A stretch of 64,000 nucleotides of DNA from Ruegeria_C sp040830705 (lineage in GTDB: Bacteria > Pseudomonadota > Alphaproteobacteria > Rhodobacterales > Rhodobacteraceae), in NCBI GenBank assembly GCA_040830705.1, contig JBFOME010000005.1, positions 124,001-188,000 of the forward strand, given 5' to 3'. The notes under the pieces were generated by a model, which was given only the letters and a program-made list of their open reading frames with translations, was not told the origin of the DNA and made no database searches. Position 1 is the stretch's first letter. Every line of letters begins with the position of its first letter. The translations under genes and the position numbers were made by a program. Shown one piece after another: positions 54,086 to 63,108 of the stretch.

Positions 54086-55384
54086 TCAGCGTTTGATATT
54101 TGTGGTTTCCTGAAGCATCTCGTCGACGGTCTGGATCACCTTGGCGCTGGTGGAATAGGCGCGCTGGGTCTGGATCATTGCGGTCAGCTCGGTTGCGATG
54201 TCGGATTTGGATTCTTCGCGCGCGAAGGACACCATGTCGCCGGTTGGCCCGTCCCCGGCATCCCACAGAAAATAGGTGCCGCTTTCACGCGATGGCGCAT
54301 AGGTTTGCTGGTCGAGCGAGAACATCCCGTTGGGGTTGGGCAGGTCGACCAGCGGAACCTGATAGACGCGTTGACTGATCCCGGAATCGAAGAACGCATA
54401 GACATAGCCGTTTTCGTCGATCTCCACCTTGGTCATGGTTCCCACCGCTGATCCGTCCTTGGAGGTCGACACCGGCGCAAACGTATCCGAGAGCTGTGAA
54501 ATACCGTCGGTGTCACCGAGGAGCCCGATATTGATCTCCATCGGACCGCCCGCGACATTGACGACCAAGCTGCCCGTCGCAGGGTCATAAGCCCCGCCCG
54601 ATACCGCTGTGACGCTTGCCAGAGTGCCGCCAGCGGTGCGGCTGTCATTGAAAGTCAGGGTGTATTCGCCGATCACCGTGCCGCCAGATGCCGTATCACG
54701 CATCGTCATGGTCCATTCGTTGCTGACCCCGATGGCGGGTACGGTCGGAACCAGTTCGATCTGCACGTTTTCCGATTTGCCCAGATTGTCAAAATATTCC
54801 ACAGACAGCGGTTGGGTATCACCCGGTGCGCCCGCTTCGGTCGCGGTGGCCGGCAGGTTCATGCGCAGGCTCATCCGGGTTGTCGGAGAGCCTGAAACCT
54901 GGTTCACACCCATCTGGATCGGTTGCAGGCCTGCGGACGTATCCCGAGGGTAAGAAGGCATCGATCCGTCCGAGTTGGCGGGCCAGCCCAGCAGAACGAG
55001 ACCCGATTCGGTTACCAGATACCCTTGTTCATTGGTTCGAAACGACCCGGTGGTTGTCAGCAGCATTTGCGAGGAACCGGCGTCCGAAATCTCGGAGGTG
55101 CGCCGCACCGGCAACATGCCGCGACCCCGGATGGCGAGGTCGGTGGCATTGCTGGTCGAAACGATTGAACCGCCCTGGTCGATCAGGCGACGGTTGGTCG
55201 TGCGAACTCCACCCGCAGAATAGGTGCCACCGGATGAGGAGGTGACCATCGAATGAAAATCCGTTTCGACCCGCTTGTACCCAAAGGTAGAGGCGTTTGC
55301 GATATTGTCCGAAATGGTTGCCAGTCGGTTGGCATTGGCTGACAACGCAGCCACGCCTGCGTTCAGCGAAGAGGAAATGGACAT
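54086..55384 (-). CDS. flgE: Flagellar hook protein FlgE
   Basis: 432 residues from ATG (MSISSSLNAGVAALSANANRLA); the frame is open nine codons further but the signature starts here. ISDNIANASTFGYKRVETDFHSMV and the C-terminal ELTAMIQTQRAYSTSAKVIQTVDEMLQET are the rod/hook family ends; the long central part and LRMNLPATA match FlgE rather than FlgF/FlgG. Preceded by a CtrA-like box. Confidence 0.9.
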   Translation of the reverse strand: MSISSSLNAGVAALSANANRLATISDNIANASTFGYKRVETDFHSMVTSSSGGTYSAGGVRTTNRRLIDQGGSIVSTSNATDLAIRGRGMLPVRRTSEISDAGSSQMLLTTTGSFRTNEQGYLVTESGLVLLGWPANSDGSMPSYPRDTSAGLQPIQMGVNQVSGSPTTRMSLRMNLPATATEAGAPGDTQPLSVEYFDNLGKSENVQIELVPTVPAIGVSNEWTMTMRDTASGGTVIGEYTLTFNDSRTAGGTLASVTAVSGGAYDPATGSLVVNVAGGPMEINIGLLGDTDGISQLSDTFAPVSTSKDGSAVGTMTKVEIDENGYVYAFFDSGISQRVYQVPLVDLPNPNGMFSLDQQTYAPSRESGTYFLWDAGDGPTGDMVSFAREESKSDIATELTAMIQTQRAYSTSAKVIQTVDEMLQETTNIKR

Positions 55385-55442
55385 CTTAGCCCCTTTTGTT
55401 GCTTCGGTCATTCGGCCTGCTGCAACAGCTATGCGCTGGGGT

Positions 55443-55457
55443 TTAACAGCGCGCTAA
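55443..55457 (-). promoter_or_regulatory. CtrA-like box upstream of flgE
   Basis: Plus strand TTAA (55443-55446), seven bases, CTAA (55454-55457), followed by CAGCTAAAAT; on the coding strand this reads TTAG-N7-TTAA, one mismatch from the CtrA consensus TTAA-N7-TTAA. It lies about 60 bp before flgE and is shared almost base for base with the site upstream of motB. Confidence 0.6.
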
Positions 55458-55472
55458 CAGCTAAAATGCGAG

Positions 55473-56321
55473 CTATTCCGTGGCATGGCTGCGTAACAAG
55501 GTGATCTCGACACGGTTGTTGCGGGCGGCCATCGGGTTCTTGTCCAGCAGCTTGCGGTCAGCATGTCCGGTCACGCGCTGCATGCGGGCCTGGTCCAGTC
55601 CGGATTTTTCCAGCAATGTCTTGGTGGTTGCCGCCCGATCCATGGACAGCGTCCAAACCGGGCTGCGCACCAGCACAACCGGACGCGCCTGAACATGGGC
55701 GCTGACCGCAACATGGTTGGTGACACTTGCCGCAGCATTTGCCACCACCGCCGTCAGGTCCCGCATGGTCTGGGTCGGCGTGTCGGAATGCAGATCAAAA
55801 AGCGCTACATCGTCAGTTGCAGAAAGCTCGATGATCAGGCCTTCGTCGGCGACGCGCGTGACGATGTGCTTCAACAAACGATCAGAGACAAGACTTTCGC
55901 CACTGCGCCCCTGCAGCAGATTTTCGATAGCGCTGAACTCCTCCTCTGGCGCAGCTTCGTCCCCGTTCCGGTCGACGCCCGTTGCGCCCCGCGCGCGGCG
56001 CGATTCGGTCAGGTTCCGGTTCAGTGCGCCGCGACCGTCCAGAACCACGGCATCGTCAGAGAACACGTTTTCGCCCCCAAAGGCGCCATCACCGCCACCC
56101 GAAACCGGGCTGAGCGGGATCGAAGGCGAAAAGTAGTCCGCCAACCCTTTGCGTTGCTTTTCGGTCGTTGCGTTCAGCAGCCACATCAACATGAAGAAAG
56201 CCATCATGGCGGTCACGAAATCGGCATAAGCCACCTTCCATGCGCCCCCGTGGTGCCCACCGCCAGCCACGACTTTCTTCCGTTTGATGATGACTGGCGC
56301 CGCATTCGATTGCGTACCCAT
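55473..56321 (-). CDS. motB: Flagellar motor stator protein MotB
   Basis: 282 residues from ATG (MGTQSNAAPV); an ATG six codons earlier is in frame. The membrane segment WKVAYADFVTAMMAFFMLMWLL carries the proton-binding aspartate (about D34). A linker follows, then an OmpA-like peptidoglycan-binding domain ending RVEITLLR. It anchors the stator to the cell wall. motA is not in the window. Preceded by a CtrA-like box. Confidence 0.92.
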   Translation of the reverse strand: MGTQSNAAPVIIKRKKVVAGGGHHGGAWKVAYADFVTAMMAFFMLMWLLNATTEKQRKGLADYFSPSIPLSPVSGGGDGAFGGENVFSDDAVVLDGRGALNRNLTESRRARGATGVDRNGDEAAPEEEFSAIENLLQGRSGESLVSDRLLKHIVTRVADEGLIIELSATDDVALFDLHSDTPTQTMRDLTAVVANAAASVTNHVAVSAHVQARPVVLVRSPVWTLSMDRAATTKTLLEKSGLDQARMQRVTGHADRKLLDKNPMAARNNRVEITLLRSHATE

Positions 56322-56365
56322 CTCCACCACCTTTTTCACCCATCTCGGTGGTAGCGAAGCAGGGG

Positions 56366-56380
56366 TTAAAAGGGGGCTAA
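56366..56380 (-). promoter_or_regulatory. CtrA-like box upstream of motB
   Basis: Plus strand TTAA (56366-56369), seven bases, CTAA (56377-56380), followed by CAGATAAAAT. Coding-strand form TTAG-N7-TTAA. About 45 bp before motB; same extended motif as the flgE site. Confidence 0.6.
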
Positions 56381-56478
56381 CAGATAAAATTGTTTAGGCA
56401 TTCCTGAGAGAATCCTTCGGAGCGCGGGGTCCGATCCGCTGCGCCAGAACAAGGGGAACCCGCAGTAGGAATATGCAG

Positions 56479-57582
56479 CTAAACAGGCTCTAAGTGAACA
56501 GTTTCGCCCTGTTGGGCAGAACGCTGCGCTGCCAATCCGATCTGTACCGCTCTCCAGCCATCCAGCAAAGAAACCTCTGGCGCGTCGCGCTCGCCACGCA
56601 ACAGTTCAAGGAAGGCCTGATGTTGATAAAAGGTCGATCCGTTATGGTCTCCGGCATCCAGCAGATTCCCGTCCACTGGAATGTCGGTGGTGACCGGACC
56701 CTTCGGCGCACGCGGGCTGACAATCAGTTTGGGTGTCGGCGCATCGCCCAGATGCGTGGGCCAGAACCGGCCCGGGCCGGGCACAAGTGCCTCGATCTTG
56801 CCGGAGGGGCCGATGGCGGAGATTTCTTCCTGATAGGTTGCGCCTTCGGCAAACATGCACAGTTCCAGCATGGCCCGGGCGCCATTGTCGAAATCGACGA
56901 TTACGTAGCCATTGTCGAGGATATCGGGCGTCTCTCCCTCGTATTGTTCATCGAGATGGTTGACCGATTGCGCGGCCGAGGCCATGACGCGCACTGGCTC
57001 AGCCCTCAGCGTCAGCCGCATGAGGTCGAAGAAGTGGCAGCATTTCTCGACGAAGGTGCCGCCGCTGTTTCGATTGAACCGGTTCCAGTTGCCGACTTTC
57101 TCAAGGAACGGGAATCGGTGCTCGCGCAGGGTCAGCATGCGCACTCCGCCGGTCGCCGCGTCGGCCTGCTCCAGAAACGCAGCGATAGGTGGCATGTAGC
57201 GATATTCCATCGCGACCCAGATCGGGGCCGGATAGCTTTCGCGCAGCGCGATCATTGCCTCAGCATCTGCTGGATCAGTGAAAAGCGGCTTCTCCACCAA
57301 CATGGGCAGCGGGCGCGTGTCAGCGATTTGCTGGACCTGTGCCACGTGGCAGTGATTGGGGCTGGCGATCAGCAAGCAGTCCAGATCCGGCACCTCAAGC
57401 AGTGCGTCGAGCGAAGGCGCAAGAATCGCCTCGGGCGCGATCTGCGCAGCGATTTTTGCCATCCCCGCATCGGGCTCAAAGATCGCATGCGCGCGCGCAC
57501 CCTCCAGTAGAGCAATGTTCTTCAGGTGCTCCTGCCCCATCATGCCGCAGCCGATGATCCCGTAATTGATCTGTCGGGTCAC
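56479..57582 (-). CDS. Gfo/Idh/MocA family sugar-type oxidoreductase
   Basis: 367 residues from GTG with AAGGAG upstream; the longer frame overlaps the regulator gene. NAD(P)-binding INYGIIGCGMMGQEHLKNIALL at the start, then VEKPLFTDPADAEAMI with the EKP motif and VEKCCHFFDLMRL with the HD-type catalytic region. Such enzymes oxidise or reduce sugars, inositols or amino sugars. It starts 10 bp after the GntR gene, so they are one transcript, divergent from the monooxygenase operon. Confidence 0.85.
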   Translation of the reverse strand: MTRQINYGIIGCGMMGQEHLKNIALLEGARAHAIFEPDAGMAKIAAQIAPEAILAPSLDALLEVPDLDCLLIASPNHCHVAQVQQIADTRPLPMLVEKPLFTDPADAEAMIALRESYPAPIWVAMEYRYMPPIAAFLEQADAATGGVRMLTLREHRFPFLEKVGNWNRFNRNSGGTFVEKCCHFFDLMRLTLRAEPVRVMASAAQSVNHLDEQYEGETPDILDNGYVIVDFDNGARAMLELCMFAEGATYQEEISAIGPSGKIEALVPGPGRFWPTHLGDAPTPKLIVSPRAPKGPVTTDIPVDGNLLDAGDHNGSTFYQHQAFLELLRGERDAPEVSLLDGWRAVQIGLAAQRSAQQGETVHLEPV

Positions 57583-57592
57583 GCGCCTCTCC

Positions 57593-58303
57593 TTATCTGA
57601 GCCGTTGGACATAGAGCGCACGGTCCGGGTCGAACCAAGTGCGCGAAAACTCGACCGGCTGCGGCGCATCGGCCCAGCTGAATCGTTCGATGAACCCAAT
57701 GGTCGTCCCGCAGGGTTTTGTAAACTGCTCCGGCGCCCAATTCGGCACCTTGCCGATGGAAACCCGGTCTTCAGCGCGGCTGATCCAGAAGCCGAGCTGG
57801 TGCTGATAGTAGCGATAGAGCGAATCGGACAGGTCCCGTAGCCGGATCAGCCCGACCGAAGCATCCAGCCAGATCTCTTCCACCGCGATCACCGTGTCAT
57901 TGAGATAGCGCAGACGGCGCACCCGTGAGCCACTTTCCGATGTGCCGAAGCTGGGCAGATCATCAGGTTTGGGCAATAGATCGACCGACAGCACATCGGC
58001 ACGTGGCAACCCGCCGCCTTCGGGCAGTTCCAGCCGGAACATCGCGTAGACACTTTCAGTTTCCGCCCCGCTGCGCACGTAGTTACCCGAGCCCTGTACT
58101 CTTTCGAGCAACCCTCGTTCGGTCAATTGACGCAGGGCCTTGCGCAATGTGCCGACCGAAGTGTTCAGCTGCGTAGCCATCTCGCGCTCAGGTGGCAGGC
58201 GTTCCCCGTCGATCAGACGGCCCGCCGCGATATCGCGCGTCAGCAGCTCTGCGATTTGCACGTAGAGGGGCAGAGCATTTGGGCTTGGGCCGGGCTGTGT
58301 CAC
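57593..58303 (-). CDS. GntR family transcriptional regulator (UTRA type)
   Basis: 236 residues. N-terminal winged helix (about 8-75) with LYVQIAELLTRDIAAGRLIDGERLPPEREMATQLNTSVGTLRKAL, then a UTRA ligand domain with RLRYLNDTVIAVEEIWLDAS and a DRVSIGKVP segment. HutC/UTRA regulators respond to a small substrate such as a sugar derivative. It very likely represses the divergent catabolic operon and its own transcript from the intergenic operator. Confidence 0.88.
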   Translation of the reverse strand: MTQPGPSPNALPLYVQIAELLTRDIAAGRLIDGERLPPEREMATQLNTSVGTLRKALRQLTERGLLERVQGSGNYVRSGAETESVYAMFRLELPEGGGLPRADVLSVDLLPKPDDLPSFGTSESGSRVRRLRYLNDTVIAVEEIWLDASVGLIRLRDLSDSLYRYYQHQLGFWISRAEDRVSIGKVPNWAPEQFTKPCGTTIGFIERFSWADAPQPVEFSRTWFDPDRALYVQRLR

Positions 58304-58330
58304 GGGATGCGGCGTCCTGTCGCGGAAAAA

Positions 58331-58357
58331 ATTGATACACTATTGATCTACATCAAT
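58331..58357. promoter_or_regulatory. Candidate GntR operator
   Basis: TTGAT-CTAC-ATCAA (58343-58356) is a perfect 5 bp palindrome, and a second ATTGAT starts at 58331, 11 bp earlier (about one helical turn). The region lies between the GntR gene and the monooxygenase gene, where both promoters must be. Confidence 0.5.
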
Positions 58358-58406
58358 GCGCCTGCTACGCAAGACAAAACGCGCGCCCTTTGCGGAGAAA
58401 ATTAAG

Positions 58407-59561
58407 ATGACCATTGTGCCTATCACATCGCCTGATCTCGACGCCGCCGAGGTGTCGTGGTTTTCGGCTCTGTGTTCGGACGATTACCAGTTCCTCGGAC
58501 AGCCAGACGGCGCGCTTCGGTCGAGCTGGGAGCATTGCTCGAATATCGTGAAAGAGGCCGAGGCACAGGGGTTTCGCAACATCCTCTGTCCGTCTTCCTA
58601 TCAGGTGGGGCAGGACACGCTGTCCTTTGTGGCAGGCTGCGCGCCGATCACCGATCGGATTAATCTGCTGGCGGCCGTGCGCTGTGGCGAGATGCAGCCA
58701 ATCATGCTGGCGCGCACCATCGCAACGCTTGATCACATGCTGAAAGGCCGCTTGACGGTCAACATCATCAGTTCGGACTTCCCCGGCGAAAAGGCCGAAA
58801 GCAGCTATCGCTATCAACGCTCGCGTGAAGTGGTCGAAGTCCTGAAACAGGCGTGGACGCAGGATGAGATCAATTACGAGGGCGAGGTTTATCAGTTTTC
58901 GGGTCTGACCGCCGATCCGGCAAGACCCTACCAGACTGGCGGACCGCTGCTCTATTTCGGTGGCTATTCTCCTGCCGCGCTGGAGCTGTGCGGGCAGCAT
59001 TGCGACGTCTACCTGATGTGGCCTGAAACCAAGGACGCGCTGGAAGGCCGGATGAAGGCGGTGAACGCGGTTGCGGAGAAATATGACCGGACCCTGGATT
59101 ACGGCCTGCGCGTTCACATGATCGTCCGCGATACCGAGGCCGAGGCGCGGGAGTATGCGGAGTATATCGTCTCTAAATTGGATGATGAGTACGGTCGGCT
59201 GATCCGGGAACGGGCGCTCGATTCGACTTCACTGGGTGTTTCACATCAGGCGCGGGCGCGCGAATTGGCCGATCAGTTTGGCTATACCGAAGATCACCTT
59301 TGGACTGGCGTGGGGCGAGCTCGGTCGGGTTGCGGTGCGGCGTTGGTCGGATCAACGGATCAGGTCATGTCCAAGATCGAAGACTATCAAAAGATGGGGA
59401 TTCGCGCCTTTATCTTCTCAGGCTACCCCCATATCGACGAAGCCCGCCATTTCGGCAGCCGCGTGTTGCCGAACCTTAAAACCTGTTCGCTGCCGCAGGC
59501 CTATGGTCGAGTGCCGTCGGACACGCCCGCGACGCCGCTGGGCACTGGAGTACGCCGCTGA
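58407..59561 (+). CDS. LLM-class flavin-dependent monooxygenase (SsuD-like)
   Basis: 384 residues from ATG (MTIVPITSPDLD). The bacterial luciferase-like fold shows in DTLSFVAGCAPITDRINLLAAVRCGEMQPIMLARTIATLDHMLKGR, then NIISSDFPGE, and YFGGYSPAALELCGQHCDVYLMWPE, close to the order in FMNH2-dependent alkanesulfonate monooxygenases. These cleave C-S bonds of sulfonates or oxidise other organics using reduced flavin from a partner. The flavin reductase two genes downstream is the obvious partner. Substrate not provable from sequence. Confidence 0.85.
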   Translation: MTIVPITSPDLDAAEVSWFSALCSDDYQFLGQPDGALRSSWEHCSNIVKEAEAQGFRNILCPSSYQVGQDTLSFVAGCAPITDRINLLAAVRCGEMQPIMLARTIATLDHMLKGRLTVNIISSDFPGEKAESSYRYQRSREVVEVLKQAWTQDEINYEGEVYQFSGLTADPARPYQTGGPLLYFGGYSPAALELCGQHCDVYLMWPETKDALEGRMKAVNAVAEKYDRTLDYGLRVHMIVRDTEAEAREYAEYIVSKLDDEYGRLIRERALDSTSLGVSHQARARELADQFGYTEDHLWTGVGRARSGCGAALVGSTDQVMSKIEDYQKMGIRAFIFSGYPHIDEARHFGSRVLPNLKTCSLPQAYGRVPSDTPATPLGTGVRR

Positions 59562-60451
59562 TGGATCGCGTCAAACTAGGCAACGAGCTCGAGCTGAGCC
59601 GCATCGTTTACGGTATGTGGCGGCTGGCCGATGGTGCTGATACCTCGGCGCAGCATGTGATCGCCAAGATCAATGCCTGCTTGGATCAAGGGATTACCTC
59701 GTTCGATCAGGCCGACATTTATGGTGATTATGGTGCCGAAGAGGTGCTGGGCAACGCGTTGAGGTCCGATCCCACCCTGCGCAATCGGATGGAATTCGTG
59801 ACCAAATGCGGCATCGTCGCACCTTGCGGTCGTTATGCCGATGCGAAGGTCAAATATTACGACACGTCGCGTGCCCATATCGAGGCGTCCGTCGATCATT
59901 CGCTGCGGCTGATGGCCATTGATCATATCGACCTGTTGTTGATCCACCGGCCCGACCCGTTCATGGATCATCATGAGGCGGGGGCAGCGCTGGATGCGGT
60001 TGTGGCGTCGGGCAAGGTGCGCAGCGTTGGCGTGTCGAATTTTCGGCCCTGGGACTGGTCGCTGTTGCAATCGGCGATGAACACCCCGCTTGTAACAAAT
60101 CAGATCGAGATATCCCTTTCCGAAATAACACCTTTCTCGAACGGCGATCTCGCGTATCATCAACAACACGGCCATCCCCTGATGGCCTGGTCCCCGTTGG
60201 GAGGGGGTGCGTTGATGACCGGGCAAAGCAAGGCCGCGCAGATCGCAGATGAGATTGCCGCCGAGGCGGGCGTTGATCGCTCGGCCGTCGCTGTGGCATT
60301 CCTGCTGGCGCATCCCGCATCAATCCTTCCAGTGATGGGCACCAACAATCTGGATCGGATCGCCCGACTCTCGGACGCGTTGAAGGTCAAGCTGGACCGG
60401 GAAAGCTGGTTCCGCCTCTATGAGGCGGCATTGGGCAAGGAGGTTCCGTGA
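59561..60451 (+). CDS. Aldo/keto reductase
   Basis: 296 residues, YdhF-like. The catalytic tetrad is seen as D-Q-A-D-I-Y (about 46-51), a lysine in VTKCGI and a histidine in LLLIHRPDP. NADP contacts in WSPLGGGALM and LPVMGTNNLDRI. It would reduce an aldehyde made by the monooxygenase. ATG overlaps the upstream stop (TGATG) and its own stop overlaps the flavin reductase start. Confidence 0.88.
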   Translation: MDRVKLGNELELSRIVYGMWRLADGADTSAQHVIAKINACLDQGITSFDQADIYGDYGAEEVLGNALRSDPTLRNRMEFVTKCGIVAPCGRYADAKVKYYDTSRAHIEASVDHSLRLMAIDHIDLLLIHRPDPFMDHHEAGAALDAVVASGKVRSVGVSNFRPWDWSLLQSAMNTPLVTNQIEISLSEITPFSNGDLAYHQQHGHPLMAWSPLGGGALMTGQSKAAQIADEIAAEAGVDRSAVAVAFLLAHPASILPVMGTNNLDRIARLSDALKVKLDRESWFRLYEAALGKEVP

Positions 60452-60966
60452 TGAATGCGTTCTCCCCGAAGACGCCGGTGGTGTTCGAACCCGACACTGC
60501 CAACCCGCGTCAATTGCGTGACGCTTTCGCGAAATTCGCGACGGGTGTGACGGTCGTGACCTGCGCCGGCGAAAACGGACCGTTGTGCATCACGGCCAAC
60601 AGCTTTTCGTCTCTGTCGATGGAGCCGCCGCTCGTGATGTGGGCGCCCGGCAAAGGCTCTCGCCGGTTTCCGCTGTTTAGGGACGCAGAGCACTTTGCCA
60701 TTCATGTTCTGTCTGCCGAGCAAAGCGAACTGTGCTGGGCGTGCTCGCAGGATGCCCATGCGCTGGGCGACTTCGACTATATCGAAAACGAGTTTGGGGT
60801 CCCGCTGGTCCCCGGCTGTCTTGCGCGGTTTGAATGCCGCCACGTGGCTTGCCATGAGGCAGGCGATCACGTGATCATCGTAGGAGAGATCGACAAGGTC
60901 GAGATGTGCGAAGGAGACGCACTGGCCTTTTTTGCCGGCAAGTTCGGCCAATTCGCGCAGCAATAA
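60451..60966 (+). CDS. Flavin reductase (HpaC/RutF-like)
   Basis: 171 residues. LRDAFAKFATGVTVVTC and GLCITANSFSSLS-type motif (here LCITANSFSSLSMEPPLVMW) are the flavin reductase signature; FAIHVLSAEQ follows. It supplies FMNH2 to the LLM monooxygenase of the same operon, forming a two-component system. ATG overlaps the aldo/keto reductase stop. Confidence 0.9.
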   Translation: MNAFSPKTPVVFEPDTANPRQLRDAFAKFATGVTVVTCAGENGPLCITANSFSSLSMEPPLVMWAPGKGSRRFPLFRDAEHFAIHVLSAEQSELCWACSQDAHALGDFDYIENEFGVPLVPGCLARFECRHVACHEAGDHVIIVGEIDKVEMCEGDALAFFAGKFGQFAQQ

Positions 60967-60977
60967 GCGCATCAAGC

Positions 60978-60995
60978 CCTGCCAAACCCGGCAGG
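60978..60995 (+). promoter_or_regulatory. Intercistronic hairpin before the TRAP genes
   Basis: CCTGCC, loop AAACCC, GGCAGG; a 6 bp stem ending just before the ribosome site of dctQ. No T tract, so perhaps an RNA stability element. Confidence 0.4.
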
Positions 60996-61017
60996 CACCA
61001 AAGGGAGGGCGATCCGC

Positions 61018-61608
61018 ATGGGCGGATTATTGTCGGTGCTTGCACCGATCGGTTTCGTGAACGAATTCGCTTTGCGGATCGGTCGTGCAATTGGTGTTGT
61101 CGCGATTGCCGTGATGGTCTTGGCGATCCTGATTCAGGTCTTTTTCCGATACGTTCTGAATAATGCGCTACCCTGGCCGGACGAGGCCGCCCGGTTCTGT
61201 ATGTTGTGGATGACCGGTCTGATGGCACCCACGGCATTTCGGCGCGGCGGCTTTGTGGCAATCGACATGTTCGGTCGCTCGCTGCCCAGTATTCCCGGCC
61301 AGATCCTCAGCCTGTTTCTGCTGGTTATTTCGTTGCTCGTACTTGTCGTTGCGATCGGGATCGGATGGGGCGAGGTCACCGGGTTTGGCGGCAAGTTCAC
61401 GACTGCCTCCCTTTACCTTCCGACTTCGCTTTCCTTTGACGATTGGTTCCGGATACCGCGCAGCTGGATGATGGCCTCGCTCTTGGTTGGGGTGATCCTG
61501 CTGACGTCGGTCAATATTGAACTGATCCTGCGGGGGATTGTGACACTGATGGGCGGCAGTGACCGTTTGCGCCCAATCGACGATGTAGAGATGCTGGGGA
61601 GTGAATAG
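61018..61608 (+). CDS. TRAP transporter small permease subunit (DctQ type)
   Basis: 196 residues, four hydrophobic helices, with VLNNALPWPDEAARFCMLWMTGLMAP typical of DctQ. AGGGAGGG precedes the ATG. Forms the inner-membrane transporter with the large subunit. Its stop abuts the next start codon. Confidence 0.88.
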   Translation: MGGLLSVLAPIGFVNEFALRIGRAIGVVAIAVMVLAILIQVFFRYVLNNALPWPDEAARFCMLWMTGLMAPTAFRRGGFVAIDMFGRSLPSIPGQILSLFLLVISLLVLVVAIGIGWGEVTGFGGKFTTASLYLPTSLSFDDWFRIPRSWMMASLLVGVILLTSVNIELILRGIVTLMGGSDRLRPIDDVEMLGSE

Positions 61609-63084
61609 ATGCTGATCTGGTTCCTGCCCGCCTTTCTGTTCTTCCTGCTGATCGGCCTGCCGGTCTTTTTTGGGCTGCTTGCAGCGCCGGGGCTGCTCTT
61701 GTGGCTCAACGGTCAGGAAAAGGACATCACGCTGCTCTATCGCAATGTCTATAACGGCATGGACAGCTTTCCGCTGATGGCGATCCCCTTCTTCATGCTT
61801 GCGGGCGAGATGATGAACAGGGGCGGCATTACTGTGCGGCTGGTCGAGTTCAGCCAGGCGCTGATGGGCCACCTGCGCGGCGGGTTGGCTCAAGTGAACA
61901 TCCTCAGCTCTATCCTGTTTGCCGGGCTTTCCGGGTCCGCCGTTGCGGATACCTCGGCGCTGGGTTCGATGCTGATTCCCGCGATGGAGAAAGAAGGCTA
62001 TAGCCGCAAATTTGCTGCTGCTATAACAGCTGCCAGCTCGGTGATCGGGCCGATCATTCCGCCCTCGGGGATCATGATCATCTATGCCTACGTGATGGGC
62101 GAAAGCGTCGCTGCGCTGTTCTTGGCGGGGATCGTGCCGGGCATTCTGGTGGGCGTTGGCCTGATGGTGATGGTGCGGCTGATGGCGGACCGTTACGAAC
62201 TGCCGCCTGCGCAACGCGTGGTACTGACCGGTACCCAGCTGGGCAAGACCGAATGGTGGGTGTCTTTCCTGCTGGTGCGGTTGAATGTGGGTCTGCTGCT
62301 GTGGGCGTTCATGCCGGTGGGCGCGGAGGCAAGTGCCGCCGTGCAGTGGGGGCTGCTGATCGGTGCTCTGGTGATTGCGCATTTCCTCTTCATCGGCTTG
62401 CGCCGCGTGGTCAGCCATGACTTCCGCATGGTGTGCAAACGCGCGATGGTGCCGTTGCAAACGCCGATCCTGATTCTGGGCGGTATTCTGGCGGGGGTAT
62501 TCACGCCCACCGAAGCTGCCGCCGTTGCCGTGGCCTATGCGGTCTTTGTCGGGTTCTTCATCCTGCGCAGCCTCAGCCTGCGCGACATGCCGCAAATCCT
62601 CGCCAATGCGGGCATCACCTCGGCCGTTGTGCTGCTGCTGGTCGGGGCCGCGATGGCGTTCAAGACGGTGGTGAGCCTTAGCCACGCACCCGAGACGCTG
62701 GCTGGTTTCATCCTGAACCTCAGCGAAAACCCGTTGATCCTGCTGTTTCTGATCAACCTGCTACTGTTCATCGTCGGCATGTTTCTGGATGCCGGACCCG
62801 CGATCATCATCCTTGGCCCAATCCTTGGCCCCATCTTTACCGATCTCGGTGTTGACCCGATCCATTTTGCGATCATCATGAGCGTGAACTTGACCGTGGG
62901 TCTTGCGACGCCACCTATGGGGCTTGTGCTTTTCGTTGCGGCGGCGGTGTCAAAGGAGAGGGTGGAGACCATCGCTAAGGCCATTCTGCCATTTCTTGCC
63001 GTGGAGATTCTGGTGATTTTCCTGATCACCTATGTCCCGGCCATATCAATGACGATCCCGAGACTTACCGGGTTCGCACAATGA
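61609..63084 (+). CDS. TRAP transporter large permease subunit (DctM type)
   Basis: 491 residues, about 12 membrane helices. GLPVFFGLLAAPGLLLW, FFMLAGEMMNRGGI, GLSGSAVADTSALGSMLIP and the later VLLLVGAAMAFK and GPILGPIFTDLGVDPIHFAIIMSVNLTVGLATPPMG are classic DctM motifs. It drives sodium-coupled uptake of a carboxylate or sulfonate-type solute. Confidence 0.92.
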   Translation: MLIWFLPAFLFFLLIGLPVFFGLLAAPGLLLWLNGQEKDITLLYRNVYNGMDSFPLMAIPFFMLAGEMMNRGGITVRLVEFSQALMGHLRGGLAQVNILSSILFAGLSGSAVADTSALGSMLIPAMEKEGYSRKFAAAITAASSVIGPIIPPSGIMIIYAYVMGESVAALFLAGIVPGILVGVGLMVMVRLMADRYELPPAQRVVLTGTQLGKTEWWVSFLLVRLNVGLLLWAFMPVGAEASAAVQWGLLIGALVIAHFLFIGLRRVVSHDFRMVCKRAMVPLQTPILILGGILAGVFTPTEAAAVAVAYAVFVGFFILRSLSLRDMPQILANAGITSAVVLLLVGAAMAFKTVVSLSHAPETLAGFILNLSENPLILLFLINLLLFIVGMFLDAGPAIIILGPILGPIFTDLGVDPIHFAIIMSVNLTVGLATPPMGLVLFVAAAVSKERVETIAKAILPFLAVEILVIFLITYVPAISMTIPRLTGFAQ

Positions 63085-63108
63085 GTATCTGAACAGGGAG
63101 GAAACGCT

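Noticed and set aside
61168..62685. 505-codon open frame antisense to the TRAP permease genes
   Set aside because: Extremely His/Gln-rich translation, typical of the reverse complement of a membrane protein gene; DctQ and DctM are clear on the plus strand.
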